DNA of 64,000 bases, from NCBI RefSeq assembly GCF_000768065.1, contig NZ_JRKM01000001.1:4198001-4262000 (forward strand), given 5' to 3'. Source of the DNA: Aquabacterium sp. NJ1. GTDB lineage: Bacteria > Pseudomonadota > Gammaproteobacteria > Burkholderiales > Burkholderiaceae_C. Below, piece after piece: positions 1-8,698 of this stretch. Positions within the stretch are counted from its first letter, which is position 1; each line of letters starts with the position of its first letter. The notes under the pieces are model-generated. The model searched no databases and was not told the DNA's origin. It saw nothing but the letters and a program-made list of their open reading frames with translations. The position numbers and the translations under genes were made by a program.

Positions 1-39
1 CGATCTCACCCCTGATCGACCCCAACCTAGACATACGCT

Positions 40-861
40 GTGGTGCCTTCCTCGCCATCAAATGCTGCTTCCGATGCCGTGGCGTCTGCCGTTGGTGCGG
101 GTGCATCCGGCGGGGGTGTTGCGGGTGCGGTGGTGCAGGGGCCTTCCTTCAGCCCGCTCTATCAGCAGATCAAGTCGCTGATCCTGCGCAGCCTGCAGTC
201 CGGCGAGTGGCGCCCCGGTGAAGCCATTCCCAGCGAAATCGAACTGGCGTCCCGCTTCAAGGTCAGCCAGGGCACGGTCCGCAAGGCCGTGGACGAACTG
301 GCCTCCGAGAACCTCCTCATGCGCCGCCAGGGCAAGGGCACCTTCGTGGCGACCCATGCCGAAGAGCAGGTGCAGTACCGTTTCCTGCGCCTCGCGCCTG
401 ATCAGCCCTCGGCCTTGCCCGGCTCCGCCCACCGCGAATTCCTGGATTGCCGCCGTTTGCGTGCGCCCGTTGATGTGGCTCGTGCCCTGCAGATGAAGGC
501 CGGCGAGATGGTGGTGGAAGTGCGCCGCGTGCTGCATTTTTCCGGCCAGCCTGTGGTGCTGGACGACATCTGGCTGCCCGGTCACATGTTCAAGGGCCTC
601 ACGGCTGATCGCCTCAGTGAATACCGGGGCCCGATGTATGGCCTTTTCGAAACCGAGTTCGGTGTGCGCATGATCCGCGCTGAAGAAAAACTGCGTGCCG
701 TGGCCGCTGACGAAACCGACGCCCAATTGCTGGAAGTCGCGCCTGGCACGCCCCTGTTGAGCGTCGAGCGCTTGGCCTTCACCTACGGTGATCAGCCTGT
801 GGAACTGCGCCGCGGCCTCTACCGTACCGACCACCACTATTACCGCAATGAATTGAGCTGA
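40..861 (+). CDS. GntR-family transcriptional regulator (HutC/UTRA type)
   Basis: A 273-residue regulator. After a low-complexity Ala/Gly/Ser N-terminus (about residues 1-35) comes a GntR winged helix at about 38-105, including the recognition segment SRFKVSQGTVRKAVDEL and the wing RRQGKGTFVA. A UTRA-type ligand-binding domain follows (about 120-265). This domain order defines the HutC subfamily, whose members usually repress and are relieved by a small metabolite. The gene lies 147 bp upstream of sdhC on the same strand, so it may control the sdh-gltA genes; that is inferred from position. The start used is the GTG at 40. The poorly conserved N-terminal 30 residues mean an internal start is possible. 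The effector is not evident. Confidence 0.85.
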   Translation: MVPSSPSNAASDAVASAVGAGASGGGVAGAVVQGPSFSPLYQQIKSLILRSLQSGEWRPGEAIPSEIELASRFKVSQGTVRKAVDELASENLLMRRQGKGTFVATHAEEQVQYRFLRLAPDQPSALPGSAHREFLDCRRLRAPVDVARALQMKAGEMVVEVRRVLHFSGQPVVLDDIWLPGHMFKGLTADRLSEYRGPMYGLFETEFGVRMIRAEEKLRAVAADETDAQLLEVAPGTPLLSVERLAFTYGDQPVELRRGLYRTDHHYYRNELS

Positions 862-1008
862 CGACCAATTTATTGACCTTGTTCACGCAAAGCGCGTGGT
901 TGTCATGTGGATGACCACAAGCCGAGCGAGTTCGTCGGGCTGGGGATTGCCCTAAAATCCTGGATTCTCTTGACAGATTTTTGACGCTCGGCAGGAGCCT
1001 TTAACAAC

Positions 1009-1446
1009 ATGGCTGACAACGCGAAAACCCCACGCCCCGTCTTCCGGAACATCCACGTGACTGACATCGTCAGCTACCGACTGCCTCCGGCGGGGATCGT
1101 CTCGATCCTCCACCGTATCAGCGGCGCGGTCCTGTTCCTGTTGATGCCCTTCATCATCTGGATGTTCGACACCAGCGTGTCGACCGAGATCTCGTACGAC
1201 GAGTTCACGGCCATCTTCAATGCCGGTTGCGCCGGCGGCCTGGTGCCCGGCTGGTTCTTCAAGCTGATTGCACTGGGCATCATCTGGGCCTATCTGCAGC
1301 ACTTCATCGCCGGTGTGCGCCACCTGATCATGGACGCCACCCACCGCGTGAGCAAGGAACAGGGCCACTCCACGGCCGTCATCACCCTGGCCTTGAGCCT
1401 GGGCCTGACCGTGGTGCTGGGCGCCAAGCTGTTCGGCCTGTTCTGA
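1009..1446 (+). CDS. sdhC: Succinate dehydrogenase cytochrome b556 subunit
   Basis: A 145-residue membrane anchor of complex II. Succinate dehydrogenase oxidises succinate to fumarate and passes the electrons to ubiquinone in the inner membrane. The protein has three hydrophobic helices and the family motif SILHRISGAVLFLLMPF near residue 31, which contains the conserved His-Arg-x-Ser. A second His-rich segment, QHFIAGVRHLIMD, supplies the likely haem b ligand. The start ATG at 1009 is preceded by an AGGAG about 12 bases upstream. It is the first gene of the sdhCDAB order normal for betaproteobacteria, and sdhD follows after 30 bp. Confidence 0.95.
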   Translation: MADNAKTPRPVFRNIHVTDIVSYRLPPAGIVSILHRISGAVLFLLMPFIIWMFDTSVSTEISYDEFTAIFNAGCAGGLVPGWFFKLIALGIIWAYLQHFIAGVRHLIMDATHRVSKEQGHSTAVITLALSLGLTVVLGAKLFGLF

Positions 1447-1476
1447 TTCAAGTTTCGACCGCAGGAAACAACAACC

Positions 1477-1839
1477 ATGTCTCAAAACTACGGAACCAAG
1501 CGCATCGTCACGGGTGCGCACTATGGTCTGCGTGACTGGCTGGCGCAGCGCATCACCGCTGTGCTGATGGCCTTGTTCACCGTCGTGCTGCTGGCACAAG
1601 TGATCTTTGGCGAGCCCCTGAGCTATGACAAGTGGGCCGGCATCTTCTCGCACCAATGGATGAAGACCCTGACCTTCGTGGTCATCATCGCCTTGCTCTA
1701 CCACGCGTGGGTGGGCATTCGCGATATCTGGATGGACTACATCAAGCCCGTGGGCGTGCGTCTGGCCCTCCAAGTGTTCAGCATCGTGTGGCTCGTGGGC
1801 TGCGCCGGCTGGGCCATCCAAGTGCTGTGGAGACTGTAA
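1477..1839 (+). CDS. sdhD: Succinate dehydrogenase membrane anchor subunit
   Basis: A 120-residue protein with three predicted transmembrane helices (about residues 25-45, 62-82 and 92-115). The segment YHAWVGIRDIWMDYI carries the conserved His that is the probable second haem ligand and the Asp-Tyr pair of the quinone site. It pairs with SdhC to bind haem b and ubiquinone. The gene ends three bases before the sdhA ATG, so translation of the two is probably coupled. Length and neighbours are normal for the family. Confidence 0.94.
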   Translation: MSQNYGTKRIVTGAHYGLRDWLAQRITAVLMALFTVVLLAQVIFGEPLSYDKWAGIFSHQWMKTLTFVVIIALLYHAWVGIRDIWMDYIKPVGVRLALQVFSIVWLVGCAGWAIQVLWRL

Positions 1840-1842
1840 AAA

Positions 1843-3615
1843 ATGAGCGCTACTTCCCTTCCTACCCGCAAATTTGACGTCGTGATCGTCGGGGCCGGCG
1901 GCTCCGGCATGCGCGCGTCGCTGCAACTGTCTCTGGCTGGCCTGAACGTGGCCGTGCTGTCCAAGGTCTTCCCCACCCGTTCGCACACGGTGGCCGCTCA
2001 GGGCGGTATCGGTGCCTCGCTGGGCAACATGTCCGAAGACAACTGGCACTACCACTTCTTCGACACCATCAAGGGCTCCGACTACCTGGGCGACCAGGAC
2101 GCCATCGAGTTCATGTGCCGTGAAGCGCCCAAGGTCGTGTACGAGCTGGAACACTTCGGCATGCCCTTCGACCGCAACGCCGACGGCACCATCTACCAGC
2201 GCCCCTTCGGTGGCCACACCGCCAACTACGGCGAAAAGCCTGTGCAACGCGCTTGCGCTGCCGCTGACCGTACCGGCCACGCCCTGCTGCACACGCTGTA
2301 CCAGCAAAACGTCAAGGCCCGCACCCAGTTCTTCGTGGAATGGATGGCCCTGGACCTCATCCGTGACGCCGAAGGCGACGTGGTCGGCGTGACTGCCCTG
2401 GAAATGGAAACCGGCGACGTGCACGTGCTGCACGCCAAGACCGTGCTGTTCGCCACCGGTGGTGCCGGCCGCATCTTCCAGGCTTCCACCAATGCCTTCA
2501 TCAACACCGGTGACGGCCTGGGCATGGCGGCACGCGCCGGCATCCCGCTGGAAGACATGGAGTTCTGGCAGTTCCACCCCACCGGCGTGGCCGGCGCGGG
2601 CGTGCTGCTGACCGAAGGCTGCCGTGGCGAAGGCGCCATCCTGCGTAACGCCAATGGCGAGCGCTTCATGGAACGCTACGCCCCTACCCTGAAGGACCTG
2701 GCCCCGCGTGACTTCGTGTCCCGCTCGATGGACCAGGAAATCAAGGAAGGCCGTGGCTGTGGTCCCAACAAGGACTACGTCCTGCTGGACATGACCCACC
2801 TGGGCGCCGACACCATCATGAAGCGACTGCCTTCGGTGTTCGAGATTGGCCACAACTTCGCCAACGTCGACATCACCAAGGAACCGATCCCCGTGGTGCC
2901 GACCATCCACTATCAGATGGGCGGTATCCCCACGAACGTGCATGGTCAGGTTGTGGTGCCGGCCAACGGCAAGCCCAACGAGATCGTCAACGGCCTGTAT
3001 GCCGTGGGTGAATGCTCCTGCGTGTCGGTGCACGGCGCCAACCGCCTGGGCACCAACTCGCTGCTGGACCTGGTCGTGTTCGGCCGCGCCGCCGGCAACC
3101 ACATTGTCGAGTTCGCCAGCAAGACCAAGTCGCACAAGCCCCTGCCCAAGGACGCCGCCGACTACACGATGTCGCGCCTGGCCCGCCTGGACGGCGCCAA
3201 GAACGGCGAGTACTCGCAAGACGTGGCCAACGAGATCCGCGCCACGATGCAGAAGCACGCTGGTGTGTTCCGTACGCAGAAGTCCATGGACGAGGGCGTG
3301 CAGCGTATCGCCGCCGTGCGTGAGCGCGTGAAGGCCATCGGCCTGAAAGACAACTCCAAGGTCTTCAACACCGCCCGCATCGAAGCCCTGGAAGTCGACA
3401 ACCTGATCGAAGCCGCTCAAGCCACCATGGTGGCCGCTGCAGCCCGTCCGGAAAGCCGTGGCGCCCACGCCCACGACGACTTCCCGAACCGCGACGACGT
3501 CAACTGGATGAAGCACTCGCTGTGGTACTCCGAAGGCAATCGCCTGGACTACAAGCCCGTGAACCTGACGCCGCTGACCGTGGAATCGGTGCCGCCGAAG
3601 GTCCGTACCTTCTGA
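1843..3615 (+). CDS. sdhA: Succinate dehydrogenase flavoprotein subunit
   Basis: The 590-residue catalytic subunit. It has an N-terminal Rossmann FAD-binding motif, VVIVGAGGSGMRAS (about residues 13-26). The segment TRSHTVAAQGGI contains His48, the expected covalent FAD attachment site. Downstream are the fumarate reductase/SdhA motifs FHPTGVAGAGVLLTEGCRGE and GANRLGTNSLLDLVVFG. The C-terminus HSLWYSEGNRLDYKPVNL is typical. It oxidises succinate to fumarate on the cytoplasmic face of the membrane and passes electrons to the iron-sulphur subunit encoded 30 bp downstream. The flavinylation factor SdhE is encoded at the end of the same cluster. Confidence 0.98.
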   Translation: MSATSLPTRKFDVVIVGAGGSGMRASLQLSLAGLNVAVLSKVFPTRSHTVAAQGGIGASLGNMSEDNWHYHFFDTIKGSDYLGDQDAIEFMCREAPKVVYELEHFGMPFDRNADGTIYQRPFGGHTANYGEKPVQRACAAADRTGHALLHTLYQQNVKARTQFFVEWMALDLIRDAEGDVVGVTALEMETGDVHVLHAKTVLFATGGAGRIFQASTNAFINTGDGLGMAARAGIPLEDMEFWQFHPTGVAGAGVLLTEGCRGEGAILRNANGERFMERYAPTLKDLAPRDFVSRSMDQEIKEGRGCGPNKDYVLLDMTHLGADTIMKRLPSVFEIGHNFANVDITKEPIPVVPTIHYQMGGIPTNVHGQVVVPANGKPNEIVNGLYAVGECSCVSVHGANRLGTNSLLDLVVFGRAAGNHIVEFASKTKSHKPLPKDAADYTMSRLARLDGAKNGEYSQDVANEIRATMQKHAGVFRTQKSMDEGVQRIAAVRERVKAIGLKDNSKVFNTARIEALEVDNLIEAAQATMVAAAARPESRGAHAHDDFPNRDDVNWMKHSLWYSEGNRLDYKPVNLTPLTVESVPPKVRTF

Positions 3616-3645
3616 TCCCGTAGCGCCAACCTTCAGGAATCGAAC

Positions 3646-4356
3646 ATGAGCACTCAAAAGCGCACCTTCCAAATCTACCGCTACGATCCGGACAAGGACG
3701 CCAAGCCCTACATGCAGACCATCGAGATCGAACTCGACGGTCACGAGCGCATGCTGCTGGACGCCCTGGTCAAGCTCAAGGCCGTGGACCCGACCCTGTC
3801 GTTCCGCCGCTCCTGCCGCGAAGGCGTCTGCGGTTCGGACGCCATGAACATCAACGGCAAGAACGGCCTGGCCTGCCTGACCAACATGCGCACGCTGCCT
3901 GGCACGATCGTGCTCAAGCCGCTGCCTGGCCTGCCTGTGGTCCGCGACCTGATCGTGGACATGACCCAGTTCTTCAAGCAGTACAACTCCATCAAGCCTT
4001 ACCTCATCAACGATTCGCTGCCGCCCGAAAAAGAGCGTCTGCAGTCGCCTGAAGAGCGTGAAGAGCTCGACGGTCTGTACGAGTGCATCCTGTGCGCCAG
4101 CTGCTCGACCAGCTGCCCCAGCTTCTGGTGGAACCCCGACAAGTTCGTGGGCCCCGCCGGCTTGCTGCAGGCCTACCGCTTCATCGCTGACAGCCGCGAT
4201 CAAGCCACGTCCGAGCGCCTGGACAATCTGGAAGACCCATACCGTCTGTTCCGTTGCCACACCATCATGAACTGCGTGGACGTCTGCCCCAAGGGCCTGA
4301 ACCCCACGAAGGCCATTGGCAAGATCAAGGAATTGATGGTCAAGCGCGCCGTCTGA
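3646..4356 (+). CDS. sdhB: Succinate dehydrogenase iron-sulphur subunit
   Basis: A 236-residue electron-transfer subunit linking SdhA to the quinone site. The N-terminal plant-type ferredoxin domain has the [2Fe-2S] cysteines in [19 protein letters not shown] and LACL. The C-terminal domain has two cysteine clusters, [16 protein letters not shown] and [17 protein letters not shown], for the [4Fe-4S] and [3Fe-4S] centres. The length matches the family and no ligand is missing. It is the fourth gene of the sdhCDAB set; sdhE begins 67 bp later. Confidence 0.98.
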   Translation: MSTQKRTFQIYRYDPDKDAKPYMQTIEIELDGHERMLLDALVKLKAVDPTLSFRRSCREGVCGSDAMNINGKNGLACLTNMRTLPGTIVLKPLPGLPVVRDLIVDMTQFFKQYNSIKPYLINDSLPPEKERLQSPEEREELDGLYECILCASCSTSCPSFWWNPDKFVGPAGLLQAYRFIADSRDQATSERLDNLEDPYRLFRCHTIMNCVDVCPKGLNPTKAIGKIKELMVKRAV

Positions 4357-4423
4357 TCGCTTTCCCCCGATTCGATCAGCTCGTACCCCGAGACCGCCCC
4401 AGACATCAAGCAAAGCCGACCCG

Positions 4424-4714
4424 ATGACCAGCACCAGCCCCGTTGCCGACCAGACACCCGATGCGGATGTGCTGAGGCGTCTGCGCTGGCGCTGTCGGCG
4501 GGGGCTGCTTGAAAACGATTTGTTCATCGACAAGTTTTTCGAGCAGCACGGCGAAAGCCTGACCACTGGCCTGGTCCAGGGCTTGCTTCAGTTGATGGAC
4601 CTGTCTGACAATGATCTGCTGGATCTGCTTTTGGCCCGCAAGGAGCCCGAAGGCGAGCTGGCCAATCAGGAAGTCATGCAGGTGCTGTCGATGATGCGGG
4701 TTGCCAAGGCCTAG
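4424..4714 (+). CDS. sdhE: FAD assembly factor SdhE
   Basis: A 96-residue protein of the SdhE/YgfY family, which helps attach FAD covalently to SdhA. It is recognised by RRLRWRCRRGLLENDLF, which contains the family's RGxxE signature, and by its all-helical acidic C-terminal half. It sits between sdhB and gltA, the usual place in Burkholderiales. An N-terminal extension of about 15 residues precedes the conserved domain, so the start could lie slightly downstream. Confidence 0.9.
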   Translation: MTSTSPVADQTPDADVLRRLRWRCRRGLLENDLFIDKFFEQHGESLTTGLVQGLLQLMDLSDNDLLDLLLARKEPEGELANQEVMQVLSMMRVAKA

Positions 4715-4836
4715 CGGCCGTTTGATTCCCCTCAGTTAAATGGCTGGGGGAAGCAGACTAAGACCCATAATGCCGGCTTAGGATTTTTCCCTAGTCACCG
4801 ATTTTTTCCCCACAAGACCGATCCCTAGGAGTGCTC

Positions 4837-6147
4837 ATGACACCGTCCGACGTGAAAGCCACCCTGTCGTTTTCTGACGGCAGCCCCAGCATGGAACTGC
4901 CCATTTACAAGGGTTCTGTCGGCCCGGATGTGATTGACATCCGCAAGCTGTACGGCCAGACCGGCAAGTTCACTTACGACCCCGGCTTCCTGTCCACCGC
5001 TTCGTGCAACTCGACCATCACCTACATCGATGGCGACAAGGGTGAACTGCTGTACCGCGGCTTCCCCATCGAGCAGCTGGCCACCAATTGCGACTTCCTG
5101 GAAACCTGCTACCTGCTGCTGAACGGCGAACTGCCCAACACGACGCAGAAGGACGAGTTCGTGGCCCGCGTGTCCAACCACACGATGGTCAACGAGCAGA
5201 TGCAGTTCTTCCTGCGTGGCTTCCGCCGTGATGCACACCCGATGGCCGTGATGACCGGTCTGGTGGGCGCCCTGTCGGCCTTCTATCACGACAGCACCGA
5301 CATCAACAACCCCGAGCACCGTCAGATCGCGGCCATCCGCCTGATCGCCAAGATGCCCACGCTCGTGGCCATGGCTTACAAGTACTCGATCGGCCAGCCG
5401 TTCATCTACCCGAAGAACGACCTGTCGTACACCGAGAACTTCATGCGCATGATGTTCGCCACGCCTTGCGCTGACTACAAGGTCAACGATGTGCTGGTGC
5501 GCGCCATGGACCGCATCTTCATCCTGCACGCTGACCACGAGCAGAACGCGTCGACCTCGACCGTGCGTCTGTGCGGTTCGTCTGGCACCAACCCGTTCGC
5601 AGCCATCGCCGCTGGCGTGGCCTGCCTGTGGGGCCCTGCTCACGGCGGCGCCAACGAAGCTGCCCTGAACATGCTGGAAGACATCCAGCGCAACGGTGGC
5701 GTCGAGAAGATCGGCGAGTTCATCTCGCAGGTGAAGGACAAGAACTCCAACGTCAAGTTGATGGGCTTCGGTCACCGCGTGTACAAGAACTACGACCCGC
5801 GCGCCAAGCTGATGCGTGAGACCTGCCACGAAGTGCTGACTGAGCTGGGCCTGCAAAACGACCCGATGTTCAAGCTGGCCATGGCCCTGGAAAAGATCGC
5901 CCTGGAAGACGACTACTTCGTGTCGCGCAAGCTGTACCCGAACGTCGACTTCTACTCCGGCATCGTCCAGCGCGCCATCGGTATCCCTGTGCAGCTGTTC
6001 ACCGCCATCTTCGCTCTGGCACGTACCGTGGGCTGGATCGCTCAGCTCAACGAAATGATCGGCGACCCCGAGTACAAGATCGGTCGTCCCCGTCAGCTGT
6101 TCGTGGGTTCGCCCAAGCGCGACGTCAAGCCCATCGGCCAACGCTGA
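4837..6147 (+). CDS. gltA: Citrate synthase (type II)
   Basis: A 436-residue citrate synthase, which condenses oxaloacetate and acetyl-CoA to start the TCA cycle. Visible active-site segments are [17 protein letters not shown] (catalytic His), [13 protein letters not shown] (second catalytic His) and NVDFYSGI (catalytic Asp). The N-terminal domain that binds NADH in type II enzymes is present. The ATG at 4837 is chosen over a GTG at 4831 because an AGGAG (4827-4831) sits five bases before it. The gene follows the sdh operon by about 120 bp and ends in a strong terminator. Confidence 0.97.
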   Translation: MTPSDVKATLSFSDGSPSMELPIYKGSVGPDVIDIRKLYGQTGKFTYDPGFLSTASCNSTITYIDGDKGELLYRGFPIEQLATNCDFLETCYLLLNGELPNTTQKDEFVARVSNHTMVNEQMQFFLRGFRRDAHPMAVMTGLVGALSAFYHDSTDINNPEHRQIAAIRLIAKMPTLVAMAYKYSIGQPFIYPKNDLSYTENFMRMMFATPCADYKVNDVLVRAMDRIFILHADHEQNASTSTVRLCGSSGTNPFAAIAAGVACLWGPAHGGANEAALNMLEDIQRNGGVEKIGEFISQVKDKNSNVKLMGFGHRVYKNYDPRAKLMRETCHEVLTELGLQNDPMFKLAMALEKIALEDDYFVSRKLYPNVDFYSGIVQRAIGIPVQLFTAIFALARTVGWIAQLNEMIGDPEYKIGRPRQLFVGSPKRDVKPIGQR

Positions 6148-6170
6148 TCTGCTGCTGACCGCACATGAAC

Positions 6171-6200
6171 AAAACCCCGGCTTGCCGGGGTTTTTTCTTT
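6171..6200 (+). terminator. Intrinsic terminator after gltA
   Basis: An eight-base-pair stem (AACCCCGG with CCGGGGTT) closes a four-base loop and runs into a T-rich tract. Its reverse complement also ends in a T run, so it probably serves the converging histidine kinase gene as well. Confidence 0.9.
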
Positions 6201-6260
6201 CTTGCCGGCTTCAAGTCGCCTTCGGGAGGGGGCTACGAACACCCCTGGTGTTCGCGTCTT

Positions 6261-7733
6261 TCAGCTCACCTTGTCAACAGACAGCGGCAGGGTCACGTAG
6301 ATCGTGGTGCCTTGGCCTCGTGGCGACGAGATGCACAGCTCGCCGCCGACGGCCGCCACGCGTTCGCGCATGCCGATCAGGCCCAGGCCGCTCTGGTTCG
6401 ATGTGCTGGTATCGAAGCCCCGGCCGTTGTCCTTGATCTCGATGCACAGCAGTCGCTTGTCCCGGCTCAGCCCCAGTTGAACCGATGCCTCGGTGGCATC
6501 CGCGTGCTTGACGATGTTGTTGAGCGCCTCCTGCACCACGCGATAGGCCGGCATGGCCAACTCGGCAGGCACTTCGGTCAAGGCCAGATCCTCGCTGAAG
6601 CTGAAGCGGCAGCGTGGGTGCACCTTGTCGTGGCCCCGCACCATTTCCTCTACGGCGCCAGCCAGGCCCAGTGTGTCGATCACTTCCGGCCGCAGGCTCT
6701 TGACGATGTCGCGTGTGCTGGCATACAGCGATTCGGCCGTGGCTGCGATGCGTCGGGCGCCTTTGGCCGTGTCCTCATCGCCGCTGGCCTGCGCCTTGGC
6801 GACCAGCGCCGCGGCCTCCAGTCGCACAGAGATCAGTGCGGCCCCCAGGTGGTCGTGGATGTCCAGCGCAACCCGTCTGCGGTCTTCTTCGACACGCGCA
6901 TTGCTGTGGGTGATCAGGCGGCGCTTCTCGGCGTCTGCCTGCTGGATGCGTTTGACGGCTTCCTGCAGCTCCTTGGTGCGGCTGATCACCTGTTGTTCCA
7001 GGTCGTGGCGCGCGGCGTCGAGCGTGTCGGCCATTTGCAGGATGGTTCTTTGCAGCTCGCCGAGCTCGCCGGGGTGGTCGGCGTCCAACTGCACGTCGAA
7101 GTGCCCGGTCCGGATGGACCGCAGGGCTCCCATCACGGAGCTCAAGGTCTGGCGCAGGCGTCCGGCCAGCCACATCCCGATCAGGCAGCTTGCGATGGCC
7201 GCGCCCAGGACCAGGGCGCATGCCAGCAACAGCGCCTGGCGCCGCGCCTCGAAGATGGGCGTGGCCGAGACGGTGACCCGCACATGGCCCACCGTGCGCA
7301 GGCTGGCGTCCGTTCGCGCTGGTTTGTTGCTCGATGGTGGCTCGAACTGATCGGTGTCGGGCAGTGACTCGATGCGCACGGGCATGTCGTAGACACCAGA
7401 CTGCTTGAAAGGCCTGGCCTGGCATTCCGACGCGATGACCTCGCGCTGCACGTTCGAGATCGAGATGCACAAGATGCTGGGGTCGGCGTGCAGCACCTGG
7501 TGCAAGGTGCTGCGCAGGTAGTCCACGTTGCCGGAGACCAGGCCGTACTGGCTGCTTTGGGACAGCGCCGTGGCGATCAGGCGGCCACGCTCGGCCACGT
7601 CGCGGTGAACGTCGCCTCGAGCCGTGACATACAGGGTGCCGGTCACGGCAACGAACATGAGGCTGGCAGGCAGCACGGCCACGGCCAGCAGGCGGGCCGC
7701 AATGCCCCAGCCTCGCCAGAAGCGCCACTTCAT
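6261..7733 (-). CDS. NarX/UhpB-type sensor histidine kinase
   Basis: A 490-residue membrane sensor kinase. A first transmembrane helix (about residues 12-36), a periplasmic domain (about 40-163) and a second helix (about 167-190) are followed by HAMP (about 190-243) and a coiled coil. The HisKA_3 dimerisation domain has the phosphoacceptor in ALDIHDHLGA (His293). The HATPase domain has its N box at NNIVKH (about 405) and its G boxes at DNGRGF and GLGLIGMRER. It should phosphorylate the NarL-type regulator at 10888-11529. Its start overlaps the stop of the substrate-binding protein gene by four bases (ATGA), so the two are translated together. The coupling suggests that protein supplies the sensed signal; this is inference. 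The ligand is unknown. Confidence 0.9.
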   Translation of the reverse strand: MKWRFWRGWGIAARLLAVAVLPASLMFVAVTGTLYVTARGDVHRDVAERGRLIATALSQSSQYGLVSGNVDYLRSTLHQVLHADPSILCISISNVQREVIASECQARPFKQSGVYDMPVRIESLPDTDQFEPPSSNKPARTDASLRTVGHVRVTVSATPIFEARRQALLLACALVLGAAIASCLIGMWLAGRLRQTLSSVMGALRSIRTGHFDVQLDADHPGELGELQRTILQMADTLDAARHDLEQQVISRTKELQEAVKRIQQADAEKRRLITHSNARVEEDRRRVALDIHDHLGAALISVRLEAAALVAKAQASGDEDTAKGARRIAATAESLYASTRDIVKSLRPEVIDTLGLAGAVEEMVRGHDKVHPRCRFSFSEDLALTEVPAELAMPAYRVVQEALNNIVKHADATEASVQLGLSRDKRLLCIEIKDNGRGFDTSTSNQSGLGLIGMRERVAAVGGELCISSPRGQGTTIYVTLPLSVDKVS

Positions 7734-8626
7734 CCGGATCTCCCAGGTGGGTGCACGCCCAAGGCCCGCACCTTGTCCGTGATGGCGATGCCCAGGGAGC
7801 GGGCGACGTTTTCGTTGACGGCCACGCGCCAGTAGTGCGGGAAGCGGGGCTCGGGCAGGGCGTCATTGCCTGAAGTGCCCAGCCCTTCGATCAGATCGGC
7901 CAGATCGGCCACGATGTCGTCGACATCAGGGTAGGCCGACGCCAAGGTGCCGGCGGCCACGGTGGCAGCCGAAAAGCCGACCACGGGCATGCCGCGCCGG
8001 TAGGTCGATTCCAGGACGGCGCGCAGCGTGTCGGGCGTGTACAGCATGCTGTCGGGTACGGCCAGCAGCACCTGCGCGCCCGCCAGCCCGTTGAGCGCAC
8101 GCACCGGGTCATGATTGGGGTCGGTCTTGGCGATCAGGATCTCCAGCGCGTACTGCTGCGCTGCTTGCCGCAAGGCCTTTTCAAGGTAGGCGGACGCATC
8201 AGACAACAGCACGCCCACCGTGACTTTGCGCTCGAACAGCGCGGCGATCAGCTGGAGCTGGGCGCTGGGTGAGGCGTCCGCATAGATGGCGGTAGCGGCC
8301 TCGCGCGGCAGGTTGGCGGCAAGGCGTCGGTAGGTCTGGCTGGAGGTCAGCACGGAGATCAGCGGCGATCGCAAGTCGGCGTTCAGGGCCCGGCGCAATG
8401 CCGCAGGCCCCAGTGTCACGACGGGCCCTGCGTTCTTGTGTGCATCCCAGACGGCCGGATCCGACTCGGCCAGCAAGGCCGGGTAACGCAAGCGCAGCGC
8501 CTGCAGCATCTGGCGCTGTGCCGACGGGTCAGCTGCCGTGACGATGCGCAACTCCTTGTTGGCCGACATCGCCAGCCGCGGCACGGCCCCCAGGCCCAGC
8601 AGCAACGCCAGGACGCGCCTGCGCAT
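7730..8626 (-). CDS. Periplasmic substrate-binding protein (COG2984-like)
   Basis: A roughly 298-residue protein with an N-terminal signal peptide (RRRVLALLLGLGAVPRLAMSA) and a fold resembling the ABC substrate-binding family of COG2984. It has alternating beta/alpha segments such as VTVGVLLSDASAYLEKAL, a tandem-lobe layout and the C-terminal WRVAVNENVARSLGI typical of that family. No lipobox Cys is seen, so it should be soluble in the periplasm. No ABC permease or ATPase lies nearby. Instead it sits between a TonB-dependent receptor and a histidine kinase and overlaps the kinase by four bases, so a sensory role is more likely than transport. The ATG at 8626 is preferred over a GTG at 8659; neither has a clear Shine-Dalgarno. 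Confidence 0.75.
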   Translation of the reverse strand: MRRRVLALLLGLGAVPRLAMSANKELRIVTAADPSAQRQMLQALRLRYPALLAESDPAVWDAHKNAGPVVTLGPAALRRALNADLRSPLISVLTSSQTYRRLAANLPREAATAIYADASPSAQLQLIAALFERKVTVGVLLSDASAYLEKALRQAAQQYALEILIAKTDPNHDPVRALNGLAGAQVLLAVPDSMLYTPDTLRAVLESTYRRGMPVVGFSAATVAAGTLASAYPDVDDIVADLADLIEGLGTSGNDALPEPRFPHYWRVAVNENVARSLGIAITDKVRALGVHPPGRSG

Positions 8627-8698
8627 GGGCGTGATGGGCGGGGGCTTGGGGGTATGCACGTCGGGTGTCCGCTTGGGCGTTGTGGTGGCCGGTGCGGT

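Noticed and set aside
952-4566. A 1204-residue minus-strand open frame across the sdh operon
   Set aside because: It is the antisense shadow of sdhCDAB. It has no family match I can see and shows the low-complexity composition caused by high GC on the opposite strand.
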